This document shows, piece by piece, positions 56,637 to 64,000 of a stretch of 64,000 bases of DNA. Where the stretch lies: positions 274,137 through 338,136 of the forward strand of contig NZ_LOPY01000051.1 of assembly GCF_001469895.1 (NCBI RefSeq), written 5' to 3'. Source of the stretch: Pseudoalteromonas sp. XI10. GTDB taxonomy: Bacteria; Pseudomonadota; Gammaproteobacteria; Enterobacterales; Alteromonadaceae. The notes beneath the pieces are model-generated. The model did no database searches. It had not been told where the DNA came from and saw only the letters and a program-made list of their open reading frames with translations. Made by a program: the position numbers and the translations under genes. Position 1 is the first letter of the stretch. Each line of letters starts with the position of its first letter.

Positions 56637-57013
56637 CCTTCCTCCTCGATATCTTCAACGTCATCGCCTAAATCAAAGGTTGGCATCATATCGACTTGCG
56701 GCGATACAAAGGTTTGGTCGTTGTCGCAACTAAGCATAGCGCTCAATAATGGCCCACGAACGAGTGTCAGCTGCGCATAATGCTCACCATCAATCAATGC
56801 TTGATAGTCATCATTTAACGCTTCAAGACGATATTCATTAATGGCAATTGCGACACTGCTATCTACAGCTGGATTTTGGCAAAGCTGCGCGAGTAACTCT
56901 TCGCTTAGCGTTACATGTAATAGTAAATCTGGAGATTCGATATCGCGGCTGTGAAGGTTTTCATCGAAATAAAAAAGAGGAAGGGTTAAATCGCTATTTT
57001 GCTCTAATTCCAT
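56633..57013 (-). CDS. small acidic protein translationally coupled to cti
   Basis: The 126-residue protein has no signal peptide, no membrane helix and no family that I recognise. It is strongly acidic, with an Asp/Glu-rich C-terminus (FDLGDDVEDIEEEG), a hydrophobic core (LLLHVTLSEELLAQL; HYAQLTLVRGPLLSAML) and only three or four basic residues. The cti ATG lies inside its stop codon, which implies co-translation and a shared role. It may be a regulator, chaperone or maturation partner of Cti, but that is only an inference from coupling. Confidence 0.65.
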   Translation of the reverse strand: MELEQNSDLTLPLFYFDENLHSRDIESPDLLLHVTLSEELLAQLCQNPAVDSSVAIAINEYRLEALNDDYQALIDGEHYAQLTLVRGPLLSAMLSCDNDQTFVSPQVDMMPTFDLGDDVEDIEEEG

Positions 57014-57151
57014 GTGCTGCTCTCTACATCAAAATGACTTTTAATTGTACGAGTATAGCAAACTATAAGTTCAATAATTAGCGAAACTTATCAGCCGTTA
57101 GCAGCTTTTTAGCCGCTAACTAACCGAATTATAAAAACAGTGAAAAATGCA

Positions 57152-57817
57152 TTACCAAGGTAGCGTTTCGCCGTTTGAATGCCAAAACCCACCTGTGTTG
57201 CTAAGATTTAATTCGTCAATCCGCTTGATGAGCCGCTCTGCTGCAGTTTCAGGGCTAATATCGCCGGCAAAATTAACCATTTGCGTTTGTACAAAGCCCG
57301 GGTGGAATAACCCTACGGCAATTTTTTTATCTTTTAACTCATGGGCTAAACTAACACTGGCGGCATTAAGTGCCGCTTTTGACATACGATAGCCAATGTA
57401 ACCGCCCGAGCCATTATCAGCAATTGAGCCCATGCGCGATGTGATCATCGCCACTTTGGCATCAATGCCTAAGCTTTGCTGTAATGCATGAGTAATGCGA
57501 ATAGGTGCGATACTGTTCACACTAATTTGCTTTTCTATAGCAGCAAAGTCCATATCAGCTAATGTTTCGTTATGAAAAATACCGGCGTTGTTAACCAAAA
57601 TATCAATCTTGTCGCCGTGTAAGTAATTGGCAAGTGTTGCAACATCATCGGCATCAGCCACATCAATATCGCTAATAATTTTCACATCGAGTGCTTGAAG
57701 CTCCTCACTTGGCGTGCGAACCACTGCAGTAACACGGTAACCTTGGGCTGAATACTGTTTACAAAAATTAAGACCAATACCTTTATTGGCCCCCGTAACC
57801 ACTACATGCTTAGTCAT
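57152..57817 (-). CDS. short-chain dehydrogenase/reductase (SDR)
   Basis: The 221-residue protein has the NAD(P) loop TGANKGIGLNFC at residues 8-19, NNAGIFHNETLA near 82-93, the catalytic Tyr/Lys in YRMSKAALNAASV (YxxxK) and PGFVQTQM. The catalytic Ser is in MITSRMGS. It belongs to the classical SDR family with a carbonyl-reductase-like core. The substrate is unknown. The ATG at 57817 has AAGGAGCAGATTG upstream. It is the third gene from cti and possibly unrelated to it. Confidence 0.88.
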   Translation of the reverse strand: MTKHVVVTGANKGIGLNFCKQYSAQGYRVTAVVRTPSEELQALDVKIISDIDVADADDVATLANYLHGDKIDILVNNAGIFHNETLADMDFAAIEKQISVNSIAPIRITHALQQSLGIDAKVAMITSRMGSIADNGSGGYIGYRMSKAALNAASVSLAHELKDKKIAVGLFHPGFVQTQMVNFAGDISPETAAERLIKRIDELNLSNTGGFWHSNGETLPW

Positions 57818-57851
57818 CAATCTGCTCCTTAATTAGCTTTTTATACCCAAA

Positions 57852-57887
57852 CCACCTCAAGGTGCGAGTTTGTGCATTTTGAGGTGG
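57852..57887 (-). terminator. inverted repeat after the VOC gene
   Basis: CCACCTCAA/TTGAGGTGG form a nine-base-pair stem with an 18-base loop that itself has GCGAGTTTGTGC. It lies between the VOC protein gene and the SDR gene on the minus strand and may end the VOC transcript. Confidence 0.5.
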
Positions 57888-57931
57888 CTTAGATATATAT
57901 ACCTTGGGACAGATTGGCAAAAACCAATAGC

Positions 57932-58726
57932 TTAAGTTAATTCATCAATGGTTGATTTAAGTATAGAAAATACGGCCCCTTGTGGATCAGTAATCACACT
58001 AAAGCGCCCAACATCGGGGATATCTGTTGCTGGCACACAAATAGCCCCATTAAGCTGCGTTGCTTTAGCGACAGCCTGATCGCAATCTGCTACTGCAAAA
58101 TACGGCATCCAATGAGGTGGAATATCATCTGGCCATTCATTTGTCATTTCAAGCATGCCTGCAATCGGTTGCTCATCAATGGTAAATAAGGTGTAGTCCA
58201 TCCCCTCCATTGGTTTCACCTCAAACTGCCATCCGAATAACTGACAATAAAAGTCGCGACTTGTTTGCATGTCTTTCGACACAAGCTCAAACCAGTAAGG
58301 CAGGTTAAGCTCTTGCACTCGTTTTGCCCCGATATGCTCACCGGCTTGCCATAAGGCAAATGTTGCACCGCCTGGTTCTTGTAGCATCACCATGCGACCT
58401 GCCGTCATAACATCATGCGGCCCTGCCAATACAGTTGCACCTAATGATTTTGCCAGCTCTGTGCTTTGGTCAACATCATCAACAGCAATGTACAATAACC
58501 AATGGGTTGGCATCTCGCTCATACTTGCTGGCAGTTGATACATAGCGGCAATATCATCACCTTGTTTTTTCAGCATGGTGTAATACATATCTTCGCCTAT
58601 CGGCTGGTCATCAAAACCCCAGTCAAAAAGTTGCGTATAAAACTGCTTTGCAGCTTGCCAGTCTTTCGCGCATAACTCGGCCCAGCAGAAAGTACCTGCT
58701 GGGTGTTTTGTATTTATTTTTGTCAT
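57932..58726 (-). CDS. two-domain VOC superfamily protein (glyoxalase-like)
   Basis: The 264-residue protein consists of two vicinal-oxygen-chelate modules. Module 1 (about 5-125) starts HPAGTFCWAELCAKDWQAAK and module 2 (about 130-260) LPYWFELVSKDMQTSRDFYC; each has the paired His/Glu pattern of metal sites, though not all ligands are clear. This arrangement is common in uncharacterised resistance or detoxification-type VOC proteins. The ATG at 58726 has the strong site AAGGAGGAACAGTC; an upstream start would add 13 residues. Function beyond the fold is unknown. Confidence 0.82.
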   Translation of the reverse strand: MTKINTKHPAGTFCWAELCAKDWQAAKQFYTQLFDWGFDDQPIGEDMYYTMLKKQGDDIAAMYQLPASMSEMPTHWLLYIAVDDVDQSTELAKSLGATVLAGPHDVMTAGRMVMLQEPGGATFALWQAGEHIGAKRVQELNLPYWFELVSKDMQTSRDFYCQLFGWQFEVKPMEGMDYTLFTIDEQPIAGMLEMTNEWPDDIPPHWMPYFAVADCDQAVAKATQLNGAICVPATDIPDVGRFSVITDPQGAVFSILKSTIDELT

Positions 58727-58869
58727 GACTGTTCCTCCTTGGTTAAACTTAAGCAACAATGGCACAATTTACCAATCAAACCAGACAATAGTTGCAACAC
58801 TTCGTAGAAATAAGTAATTTTGCCTTAACTAAACAAACAATAAACTGCTCTAGAAGCACTGAGTTACAG

Positions 58870-58899
58870 AGACAAAAATGCCGCTAAAAAAGCGGCATT
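58870..58899 (-). terminator. terminator of the His-rich secreted protein gene
   Basis: AATGCCGCT/AGCGGCATT with a TTTTT loop (minus strand) is followed by TTTGTC. It begins 12 bases after the stop at 58911. Confidence 0.85.
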
Positions 58900-58910
58900 G
58901 TAATAATTAA

Positions 58911-59627
58911 TTAGTGGTGATGGCCATGCTCACCTTTGAGCTGATTACCTTGCGCATCATAAAATCCGCTTGCACCATGCTCAACAAACCCTAAGTTGAT
59001 CATTTTAGCTAAAAACGGATCGCTTTCATTATCACCGATATCTGCGTAATCGGTCGTTTGATAGTTATCCCATTTTGCAAATTCTGCCTGAATCTTTTGC
59101 TGGTTGTGATGACTGGCTGTTAAAGCTATTTCACGGCTATATGTTGGTGTTGAAATACGAATTGCTTTGAGTAACTTTTGATTGGCAAGCCAGCTTAGCT
59201 CTATTTTGCTATCACCCTGCTGTTGTGTGTAATATTCTGTTAGCTCACAGCCTTCCCCCAAGCTTTTTTGGTGCGTCATAGAGGCTAAAAACTTATCACT
59301 TACTAACTGATATTTGCTACTCCAATCTTGTTCACCTTGCACTTCCGATGGTTGATACTCAATACCACGCTGGGCATGCTGAAAATAACGAATTGGGCGA
59401 ATTTGTTGATTGCGCAACTGTTGCCATAATTCAACAAACTGTGGATTCTGCTTAGCCACCTGGTGAGGCGTACGCCAAAGGGTAAAGGTGTTTTCAGTAT
59501 GCTGCTTATTAGCAACTATATCTGTTGTGACCGTATAGTCTGCTTGCGTAAAACCGGTGTTCATATCGCATTGCCCTGCAACAGCAAGTGGGCTAAGTAA
59601 TGAGGCAAGTAAGATGGCTGCTTTCAC
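58911..59627 (-). CDS. secreted protein with His-rich C-terminus, next to the alkaline phosphatases
   Basis: The 238-residue protein has a signal peptide (MKAAILLASLLSPLAVAGQ) and a mature domain without recognised family motifs. Cys19 or so after the signal and C128 may form a disulfide. The protein ends GEHGHHH, a cluster that could bind zinc or another metal. It lies downstream of two metal-dependent alkaline phosphatases on the same strand (73-base gap), so a role in metal supply or in phosphate scavenging is possible, but no partner is proven. Confidence 0.7.
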   Translation of the reverse strand: MKAAILLASLLSPLAVAGQCDMNTGFTQADYTVTTDIVANKQHTENTFTLWRTPHQVAKQNPQFVELWQQLRNQQIRPIRYFQHAQRGIEYQPSEVQGEQDWSSKYQLVSDKFLASMTHQKSLGEGCELTEYYTQQQGDSKIELSWLANQKLLKAIRISTPTYSREIALTASHHNQQKIQAEFAKWDNYQTTDYADIGDNESDPFLAKMINLGFVEHGASGFYDAQGNQLKGEHGHHH

Positions 59628-59699
59628 GGGATTCTCTTTTGTCTTGGTTTACTTTATAACTAATTGAGTAAGGGAGGCTTAGAGCCTCCCAAACACTCA

Positions 59700-61508
59700 T
59701 TATTGTGCTAATTTAGCATCGGCTTGTTTAACAAGGTCAGCGGCATAATCCATAACATGGAAAATAAGACTTTGCTCATTAGTGCCTGTTACTAAATGTG
59801 CACCTGGGCCTACTGCATACACACCCACATCTTCTGCTGCGTGTGTTTCAGAGCCTAGTGGTACGACGGCTTCTTGGTGGAAACCTGGTGTTGTTGTGTC
59901 AACATCAGTTAAATCAACACGACCCGTTACCGGCGCAAAGTTATAGCCTGCATCAGCATCAGTCTCATCACCTAAGTCGCGGAAACCGCCACCATTTGTA
60001 TAACCAACCGTTGTGTATGGCATGTTATCTGCTGCAAGTGATGGTTCATCACTACCCACAGGTACCACTTTACCTAAGATTGGGTTACCGCGTTTTGGGT
60101 AGCCTGCAATGGTAAATACGTGGCTGTGGTCAGCTGTTACTATGATTAACGTGTCTTCGATGCTAGTTTTATCAAGAGCAACTTGAACTGCTTTAGAAAG
60201 CTCAACAGTATCGCTTAGTGCATTGTAAGCATTACCAGCGTGGTGACCGTGGTCAATACGGCCAGCTTCAACTGTTAGCATGAAACCATTGGCGTTGTTA
60301 TCTAACACATCAATTGCTTTTGCTGTCATCTCAGCAAGCGAAGGTTCGCCAGCTACATCGTTTGCACGATCTGCTTCGTATTGCATATGTGATTCATTAA
60401 ATAAACCAAATACGCGTTCTGTTGACTCTGCATCGATTGCATCAAAACCAGCTTGGTCCATCACATATTGACCTGCTGGGTATTTAGCTTTCCATTCAGC
60501 AGTTAGGTCGCGACCATCTGTACGGTCACCTTCGACTGAGCTCACAGCATCAGCTGAGTTAAAAGCTGCGTCTTTCGGTAAGAAATGACGACGACCGCCG
60601 CCCATCACAACCTCTAAACCATCAACATCGAGGCCTTCGTAGCGTGCTTCTAGGTTTGCTTCAAAATTAACTAATTGCGATGCAATATCTTCACAGCCAG
60701 CGGTAACCGCTGCTTCTGGCATGTCTGATACGTCTTCCCAGTTACGGTCAGCCGATTTTGCATACGTTGCTGCAGGCGTTGCGTGAGTGATACGCGCTGT
60801 CGAAACAATACCAGTCGACTTACCGGCAATCTCAGCAAGCTCAGTGGCTGTGACTAGTTCATTTCCTGCAACCGTTGCACAGTTACCACGCTCGATGTCT
60901 TCATCAACACCGATAACGCCAGCATCTGTTTTTACGCCCGATGCCATTGCTGTCATCGTACCCGCAGAATCAGGTGTTTGCGCATCAACGTTATAGGTTT
61001 TAGCAAACCCTGAGAACGGTAGGGTTTCAAAGCTAAGTTGATGCTCTTCACCCAACTTACCTTCGAGCTGACCGGCCATGATACGTGCTGCCGTCACGGT
61101 TGAAATACCCATGCCGTCACCAACAAATAGAATCACGTTTTTCGCTTTACCAGACTCTTTTACAACGGCAGCAATGTTTTCTTCGCTAGTAGCGACTTTA
61201 ACTTGTGCTGACTTGAACCATTCATTATCGGTCAACGGCGCTAATTGCGATGCCGTTAACGACGTTGCTGGTGCATTACAAGCAACGGTTGTATCCATTA
61301 CTTCTGCTGAGTCTAGCTCACCGTTATCGTTACTATCTTCACCTGTTAGGGTTTCTGTACCACCGTTTACGCACTGCTCAGAACCAACAGCTAATGTATT
61401 TTCAACGGTTAATGTTTTTGGTGAGTTGTCATCGTCATCAGAACAACCCGCTAATGCCACTACTACAGCAAGAGAAATTAAATTTAGTTTTTTCATCGTC
61501 GTCGCCAT
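59700..61508 (-). CDS. alkaline phosphatase, lipoprotein form (second tandem copy)
   Basis: The 602-residue enzyme has a lipobox (VALAGCSDDDDN, lipidated Cys at residue 22) followed by an acidic stretch and an insert of about 70 residues. The phosphatase domain follows with FVGDGMGISTVTAAR (metal-binding Asp), the nucleophile TPDSAGTMTAMASGVKT, HATPAATYAKS, MGGGRRHFLP, DHGHHAGNAYNAL and VTADHSH. It should hydrolyse phosphomonoesters with zinc and magnesium while tethered to a membrane. Its start codon overlaps the stop of the other phosphatase (TAATG at 61510-61506), so it is translationally coupled. Confidence 0.93.
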   Translation of the reverse strand: MATTMKKLNLISLAVVVALAGCSDDDDNSPKTLTVENTLAVGSEQCVNGGTETLTGEDSNDNGELDSAEVMDTTVACNAPATSLTASQLAPLTDNEWFKSAQVKVATSEENIAAVVKESGKAKNVILFVGDGMGISTVTAARIMAGQLEGKLGEEHQLSFETLPFSGFAKTYNVDAQTPDSAGTMTAMASGVKTDAGVIGVDEDIERGNCATVAGNELVTATELAEIAGKSTGIVSTARITHATPAATYAKSADRNWEDVSDMPEAAVTAGCEDIASQLVNFEANLEARYEGLDVDGLEVVMGGGRRHFLPKDAAFNSADAVSSVEGDRTDGRDLTAEWKAKYPAGQYVMDQAGFDAIDAESTERVFGLFNESHMQYEADRANDVAGEPSLAEMTAKAIDVLDNNANGFMLTVEAGRIDHGHHAGNAYNALSDTVELSKAVQVALDKTSIEDTLIIVTADHSHVFTIAGYPKRGNPILGKVVPVGSDEPSLAADNMPYTTVGYTNGGGFRDLGDETDADAGYNFAPVTGRVDLTDVDTTTPGFHQEAVVPLGSETHAAEDVGVYAVGPGAHLVTGTNEQSLIFHVMDYAADLVKQADAKLAQ

Positions 61509-63097
61509 TATTCTTCAATTAGTTCTAGAGCTTGGTTAATGATGTGGAAAATTACGTTTTGCTCCACAACGCCTTGTGCTAGTTGCGCACCTGGACCTTT
61601 TGCATGAAGTGAAATATCTTCACCCGCATGAGTCTCAGAACCTAATGGCACGGTAGCTTCTTGGTGATAACCAGGCGTAGTTGTATCAACACCCGTTAGA
61701 TCAACACGACCTGCAAATGCCGCTTCGCTATATGATGCATCTGCATCAGTTTCATCACCTAAATCGCGAAAACCTAAACCATTTGCATAACCAACTGTGG
61801 TGTACGGCATACCATCTGCCGCAAGGCTTGGCTCTTCGCTACCAATAGCAACCACTTGACCTAAGATTGGATTACCGCGCTTTGGATAACCCGCGATAGT
61901 AAATACGTGGCTGTGGTCAGCAGTAACAAGAATAAGTGTTTCTTCTGGGTTGGTGTTCTCTACTGCTGTTTGCACTGCTTTGGCAAATTCAACGGTATCG
62001 TTTAACGCGTTATAAGCATTACCCGCATGGTGACCATGGTCGATACGACCAGACTCAACGGTTAAGAAAAAGCCTTTTTCATTGCTCTTTAAGATGTCGA
62101 TCGCTTTACCTGTCATTTCAGATAATGACGGCTCACCCGCTACATCGTTAGCGCGATCTGCTTCGTATTGCATGTGTGATTCGTTAAATAATGCGAATAC
62201 ACGTTTGCTGTCAGCATTTAGCGTATCGAAGCCAGCTTGGTCCATAACGTACTTACCATCAGGGTACATTTCTTGCCATTCAGCCGTTAGGTCACGCTCA
62301 TCAGTTCGGTCGCCTTCTACTTCACTGACTGCATCAGCTGAATTGAACGCTGCATCTTTCGGTAGGAAGTGACGACGTCCACCGCCCATCACAACTTCAA
62401 GACCATCTACGTCAGTGCCTACGAAGCGTGCTTCTAGGTTCTTCTCAAAATTAACAAGTTGTGAGGCAATATCTTCACAACCGGCTTCCACAGCATCAGC
62501 TGGCATATCTGATACGTCTTCCCAGTTACGGTCAGCCGATTTTGCATACGTTGCAGCCGGTGTTGCGTGAGTAATACGCGCCGTTGAGACAACACCTGTT
62601 GCTAGACCTTTAATTTCAGCCAGCTCTGTTGCGGTAATTAACTCATTACCTGCAACAGTTGCACACTCGCCACGCTCGATATTTTCGTTAACACCAATTA
62701 CACCTACATCGGTTTTAACACCTGAAATAATTGCTGTCATTGTGCCTGCAGAGTCAGGGGTTTGCGCATCAACGTTATAAGTTTTGATTTGCGCTGAGTA
62801 AGGGAATTCTTCAAAGCTAAGTAAGCCTTCTTCGCCTGACTTGCCTTCCATTTGCCCCGCCATAATACGCGATGCAGTCAGCGTTGAGATACCCATACCA
62901 TCGCCAACAAATAAAATGACATTTTTAGCTTTAAACGTTTGCTCAACCTGAGCCGCCGCCTCTTTTTCTGTTAATTTTGTTTCAGCAGCATTATACCAAT
63001 CATTTTGTTTTTGACTGTCTGGTAACACACCTGCATTGGCCGTCGCTGACAATGCCAGCGTTAAACCAATTGCAGTAGCAATTTTATTAATTTTCAT
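61508..63097 (-). CDS. alkaline phosphatase, soluble secreted form (first tandem copy)
   Basis: The 529-residue enzyme has a Sec signal peptide (MKINKIATAIGLTLALSATA, cleaved after ANA). Metal-binding and catalytic sites include D66 (FVGDGMGIST) and the nucleophile S116 in PDSAGTMTA, with DHGHHAGNAYNAL and VTADHSHVF later. It differs from E. coli PhoA in the DSAGT versus DSAAS context and in the C-terminal part (HQEATVPLGSETHAGEDISL). It is the first gene of a phosphatase operon and probably is released to the periplasm or outside the cell. A Pho-box-like site lies about 110 bases upstream. Confidence 0.94.
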   Translation of the reverse strand: MKINKIATAIGLTLALSATANAGVLPDSQKQNDWYNAAETKLTEKEAAAQVEQTFKAKNVILFVGDGMGISTLTASRIMAGQMEGKSGEEGLLSFEEFPYSAQIKTYNVDAQTPDSAGTMTAIISGVKTDVGVIGVNENIERGECATVAGNELITATELAEIKGLATGVVSTARITHATPAATYAKSADRNWEDVSDMPADAVEAGCEDIASQLVNFEKNLEARFVGTDVDGLEVVMGGGRRHFLPKDAAFNSADAVSEVEGDRTDERDLTAEWQEMYPDGKYVMDQAGFDTLNADSKRVFALFNESHMQYEADRANDVAGEPSLSEMTGKAIDILKSNEKGFFLTVESGRIDHGHHAGNAYNALNDTVEFAKAVQTAVENTNPEETLILVTADHSHVFTIAGYPKRGNPILGQVVAIGSEEPSLAADGMPYTTVGYANGLGFRDLGDETDADASYSEAAFAGRVDLTGVDTTTPGYHQEATVPLGSETHAGEDISLHAKGPGAQLAQGVVEQNVIFHIINQALELIEE

Positions 63098-63209
63098 CGT
63101 TACGTTCCGTTAGTACGTTATTTTAAGAATTTGAGTGCTAACTAAACTGCACTTGGATAATTAGCGCAGCCATACTAAGAAGGCATTGTTACTAAAAAAG
63201 TGAGTTTTC

Positions 63210-63227
63210 ATGACGAAATGATGAAAC
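63210..63227 (-). promoter_or_regulatory. Pho-box-like site upstream of the alkaline phosphatases
   Basis: On the minus strand GTTTCAT-CATT-TCGTCAT forms two seven-base half-sites 11 bases apart, each matching five of seven bases of CTGTCAT. It lies 113-130 bases before the first phosphatase ATG. PhoB control is therefore plausible but weak in sequence. Confidence 0.5.
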
Positions 63228-63536
63228 CCAAAAAAGTAGTTCAAGAAGGTAAGCAATTAGTTTTAGAGGAAATAATAGGGTTAGGTTCTAGGGGTGAGTT
63301 AGCGAGTTAGCGAGGGTAAAGGTTCTAGGTTCTAGGTCAAGCCTATTCGAGAGAGTGCTTTATGATGGTTTGGGTTTACCAAAGAAAAGGTTTACATGGA
63401 TTATGTTGGGTTTCGCTTCGCTCAAACCAACCTACCCGAAGAGTGAACAGGGCGAATGCTGAGTGAGACACCGCACAAAACAACTCCACCAATCTAATCT
63501 GACGTCTGAAAGCTGATAGCTTTTCTACAGACATTA

Positions 63537-63562
63537 AAAAAGGCCGCCTAAGCGACCTTTTT
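63537..63562 (-). terminator. terminator of tuf
   Basis: On the minus strand AAAGGTCGC-TTAG-GCGGCCTTT forms a stem with one mismatch, followed by TTTAATG. It starts 29 bases after the tuf stop codon. Confidence 0.75.
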
Positions 63563-63590
63563 ATAAGCTGTAGAGCTCTATCTGTTGATA

Positions 63591-64000
63591 TTACTCAACG
63601 ATAGTTGCAACAACACCAGCACCAACTGTACGGCCACCTTCACGGATAGCGAAGCGTAAACCTTCGTCCATCGCGATTGGGCAGATTAGTTCTACAGTCA
63701 TCTTGATGTTATCACCAGGCATTACCATTTCAACGCCGTCTGGTAACTGTACGTCACCTGTTACGTCAGTTGTACGGAAGTAGAACTGTGGACGGTAACC
63801 TTTGAAGAATGGAGTGTGACGACCACCTTCATCTTTAGAAAGTACGTATACTTCTGAAGTGAACTTCGTGTGTGGAGTGATTGAACCAGGCTTAGCTAGT
63901 ACTTGACCACGCTCAACGTCTTCACGCTTAGTACCACGTAGAAGTGCACCGATGTTCTCACCCGCACGACCTTCGTCTAGAAGCTTACGGAACATCTCAA
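63591..64000 (-). CDS. tuf: elongation factor Tu, C-terminal part (5' end outside the window)
   Basis: The last 136 codons of an EF-Tu gene are present, covering the end of domain 2 and all of domain 3: [68 protein letters not shown] and GRTVGAGVV are invariant EF-Tu blocks. The stop codon is at 63591-63593. EF-Tu delivers aminoacyl-tRNA to the ribosome. The rest of the gene lies beyond the window. Confidence 0.98.
   Translation of the reverse strand, partial: EMFRKLLDEGRAGENIGALLRGTKREDVERGQVLAKPGSITPHTKFTSEVYVLSKDEGGRHTPFFKGYRPQFYFRTTDVTGDVQLPDGVEMVMPGDNIKMTVELICPIAMDEGLRFAIREGGRTVGAGVVATIVE

Larger units (their letters stand above)
63098..63590. other. intergenic region between the phosphatase operon and tuf
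   Basis: The 493-base gap holds the phosphatase promoter with the Pho-like site (63210-63227), a cluster of TAGGTTCTAGG and GCGAGTTAGC-type repeats (63286-63341), the imperfect palindrome GTTGGGTTTCG...CTCAAACCAAC near 63403-63433, and the tuf terminator (63537-63562). I see no credible gene in it. Confidence 0.6.

Noticed and set aside
61078..61539. 153-codon plus-strand frame over the lipidated phosphatase
   Set aside because: It is antisense to conserved active-site codons and to the lipoprotein signal, and matches no family.

Overview
The window looks like a core chromosomal segment of a marine gammaproteobacterium of the order Alteromonadales, most likely Pseudoalteromonas. This rests on moderate-to-low GC, many TonB/GGDEF/YceI/Cti-type genes, the polA-engB-yihI-hemN synteny shared with other Gammaproteobacteria, and AT-rich intergenic regions full of short TAGGTTCTAGG-like and AGCAAGTT-like repeats. 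The taxonomic call is an inference. I see no phage, insertion sequence, integron or CRISPR array.

Layout: (1) 1-1.9 kb: cut marC, zur, and a cheX-yjbQ pair. (2) 1.97-2.8 kb: four identical tRNA-Gly(GCC) genes preceded by two tRNA-derived remnants and a stable-RNA promoter. (3) 2.8-5.5 kb: orn, rsgA, psd. (4) 5.5-12.1 kb: thiamine operon thiC-thiO-thiS-thiG-thiDE-thiF on the minus strand behind a TPP riboswitch. (5) 12.1-15.3 kb: META lipoprotein, hotdog thioesterase, TonB-dependent receptor. (6) 15.3-18 kb: the elongation factor P set (efp, epmA, epmB). (7) 18-23 kb: small proteins, galE, and an ECF sigma factor with membrane-protein neighbours, then tRNA-Ile2. (8) 23.1-33.5 kb: hemN, DUF2489, yihI, a CsrB/CsrC-like sRNA candidate, cytochrome c4, engB, DUF1285, yceI, a second sRNA candidate, a secreted lipase, polA. 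(9) 33.9-43.3 kb: elbB, cytochrome c5, a GAF-GAF-GGDEF-degenerate EAL protein, rep, ubiK, can, a methyltransferase, a membrane-anchored NMT1/THI5 binding protein. (10) 43.4-49 kb: ilvG-ilvM-ilvD-ilvA behind an ilvL attenuator, without ilvE. (11) 49.3-58.8 kb: TraB/GumN protein, ModF-like ABC protein, GVGD-repeat protein, hybrid histidine kinase, cti with an unknown partner, an SDR and a VOC protein. (12) 58.9-63.3 kb: two tandem alkaline phosphatases and a His-rich secreted protein behind a possible Pho box. (13) 63.6 kb to the end: the 3' part of tuf.

The genes form several coherent modules: full HMP/thiazole assembly and joining for thiamine under riboswitch control; EF-P plus the two enzymes that make and attach beta-lysine; branched-chain amino acid synthesis under leader-peptide attenuation; and phosphate scavenging by two phosphatases. 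The most interesting non-coding finding is on the minus strand at about 25.87-26.14 kb: an AT-rich RNA with seven GGA motifs, a strong terminator and an upstream GacA/UvrY-type palindrome, located between yihI and engB where E. coli carries csrC. A second compact RNA candidate at about 29.21-29.35 kb lies between polA and engB, the position of Spot 42 in E. coli, but does not resemble Spot 42 in sequence. I did not find a large new defence or biosynthetic system; the novelty here is in RNAs, small proteins and unusual gene partnerships.
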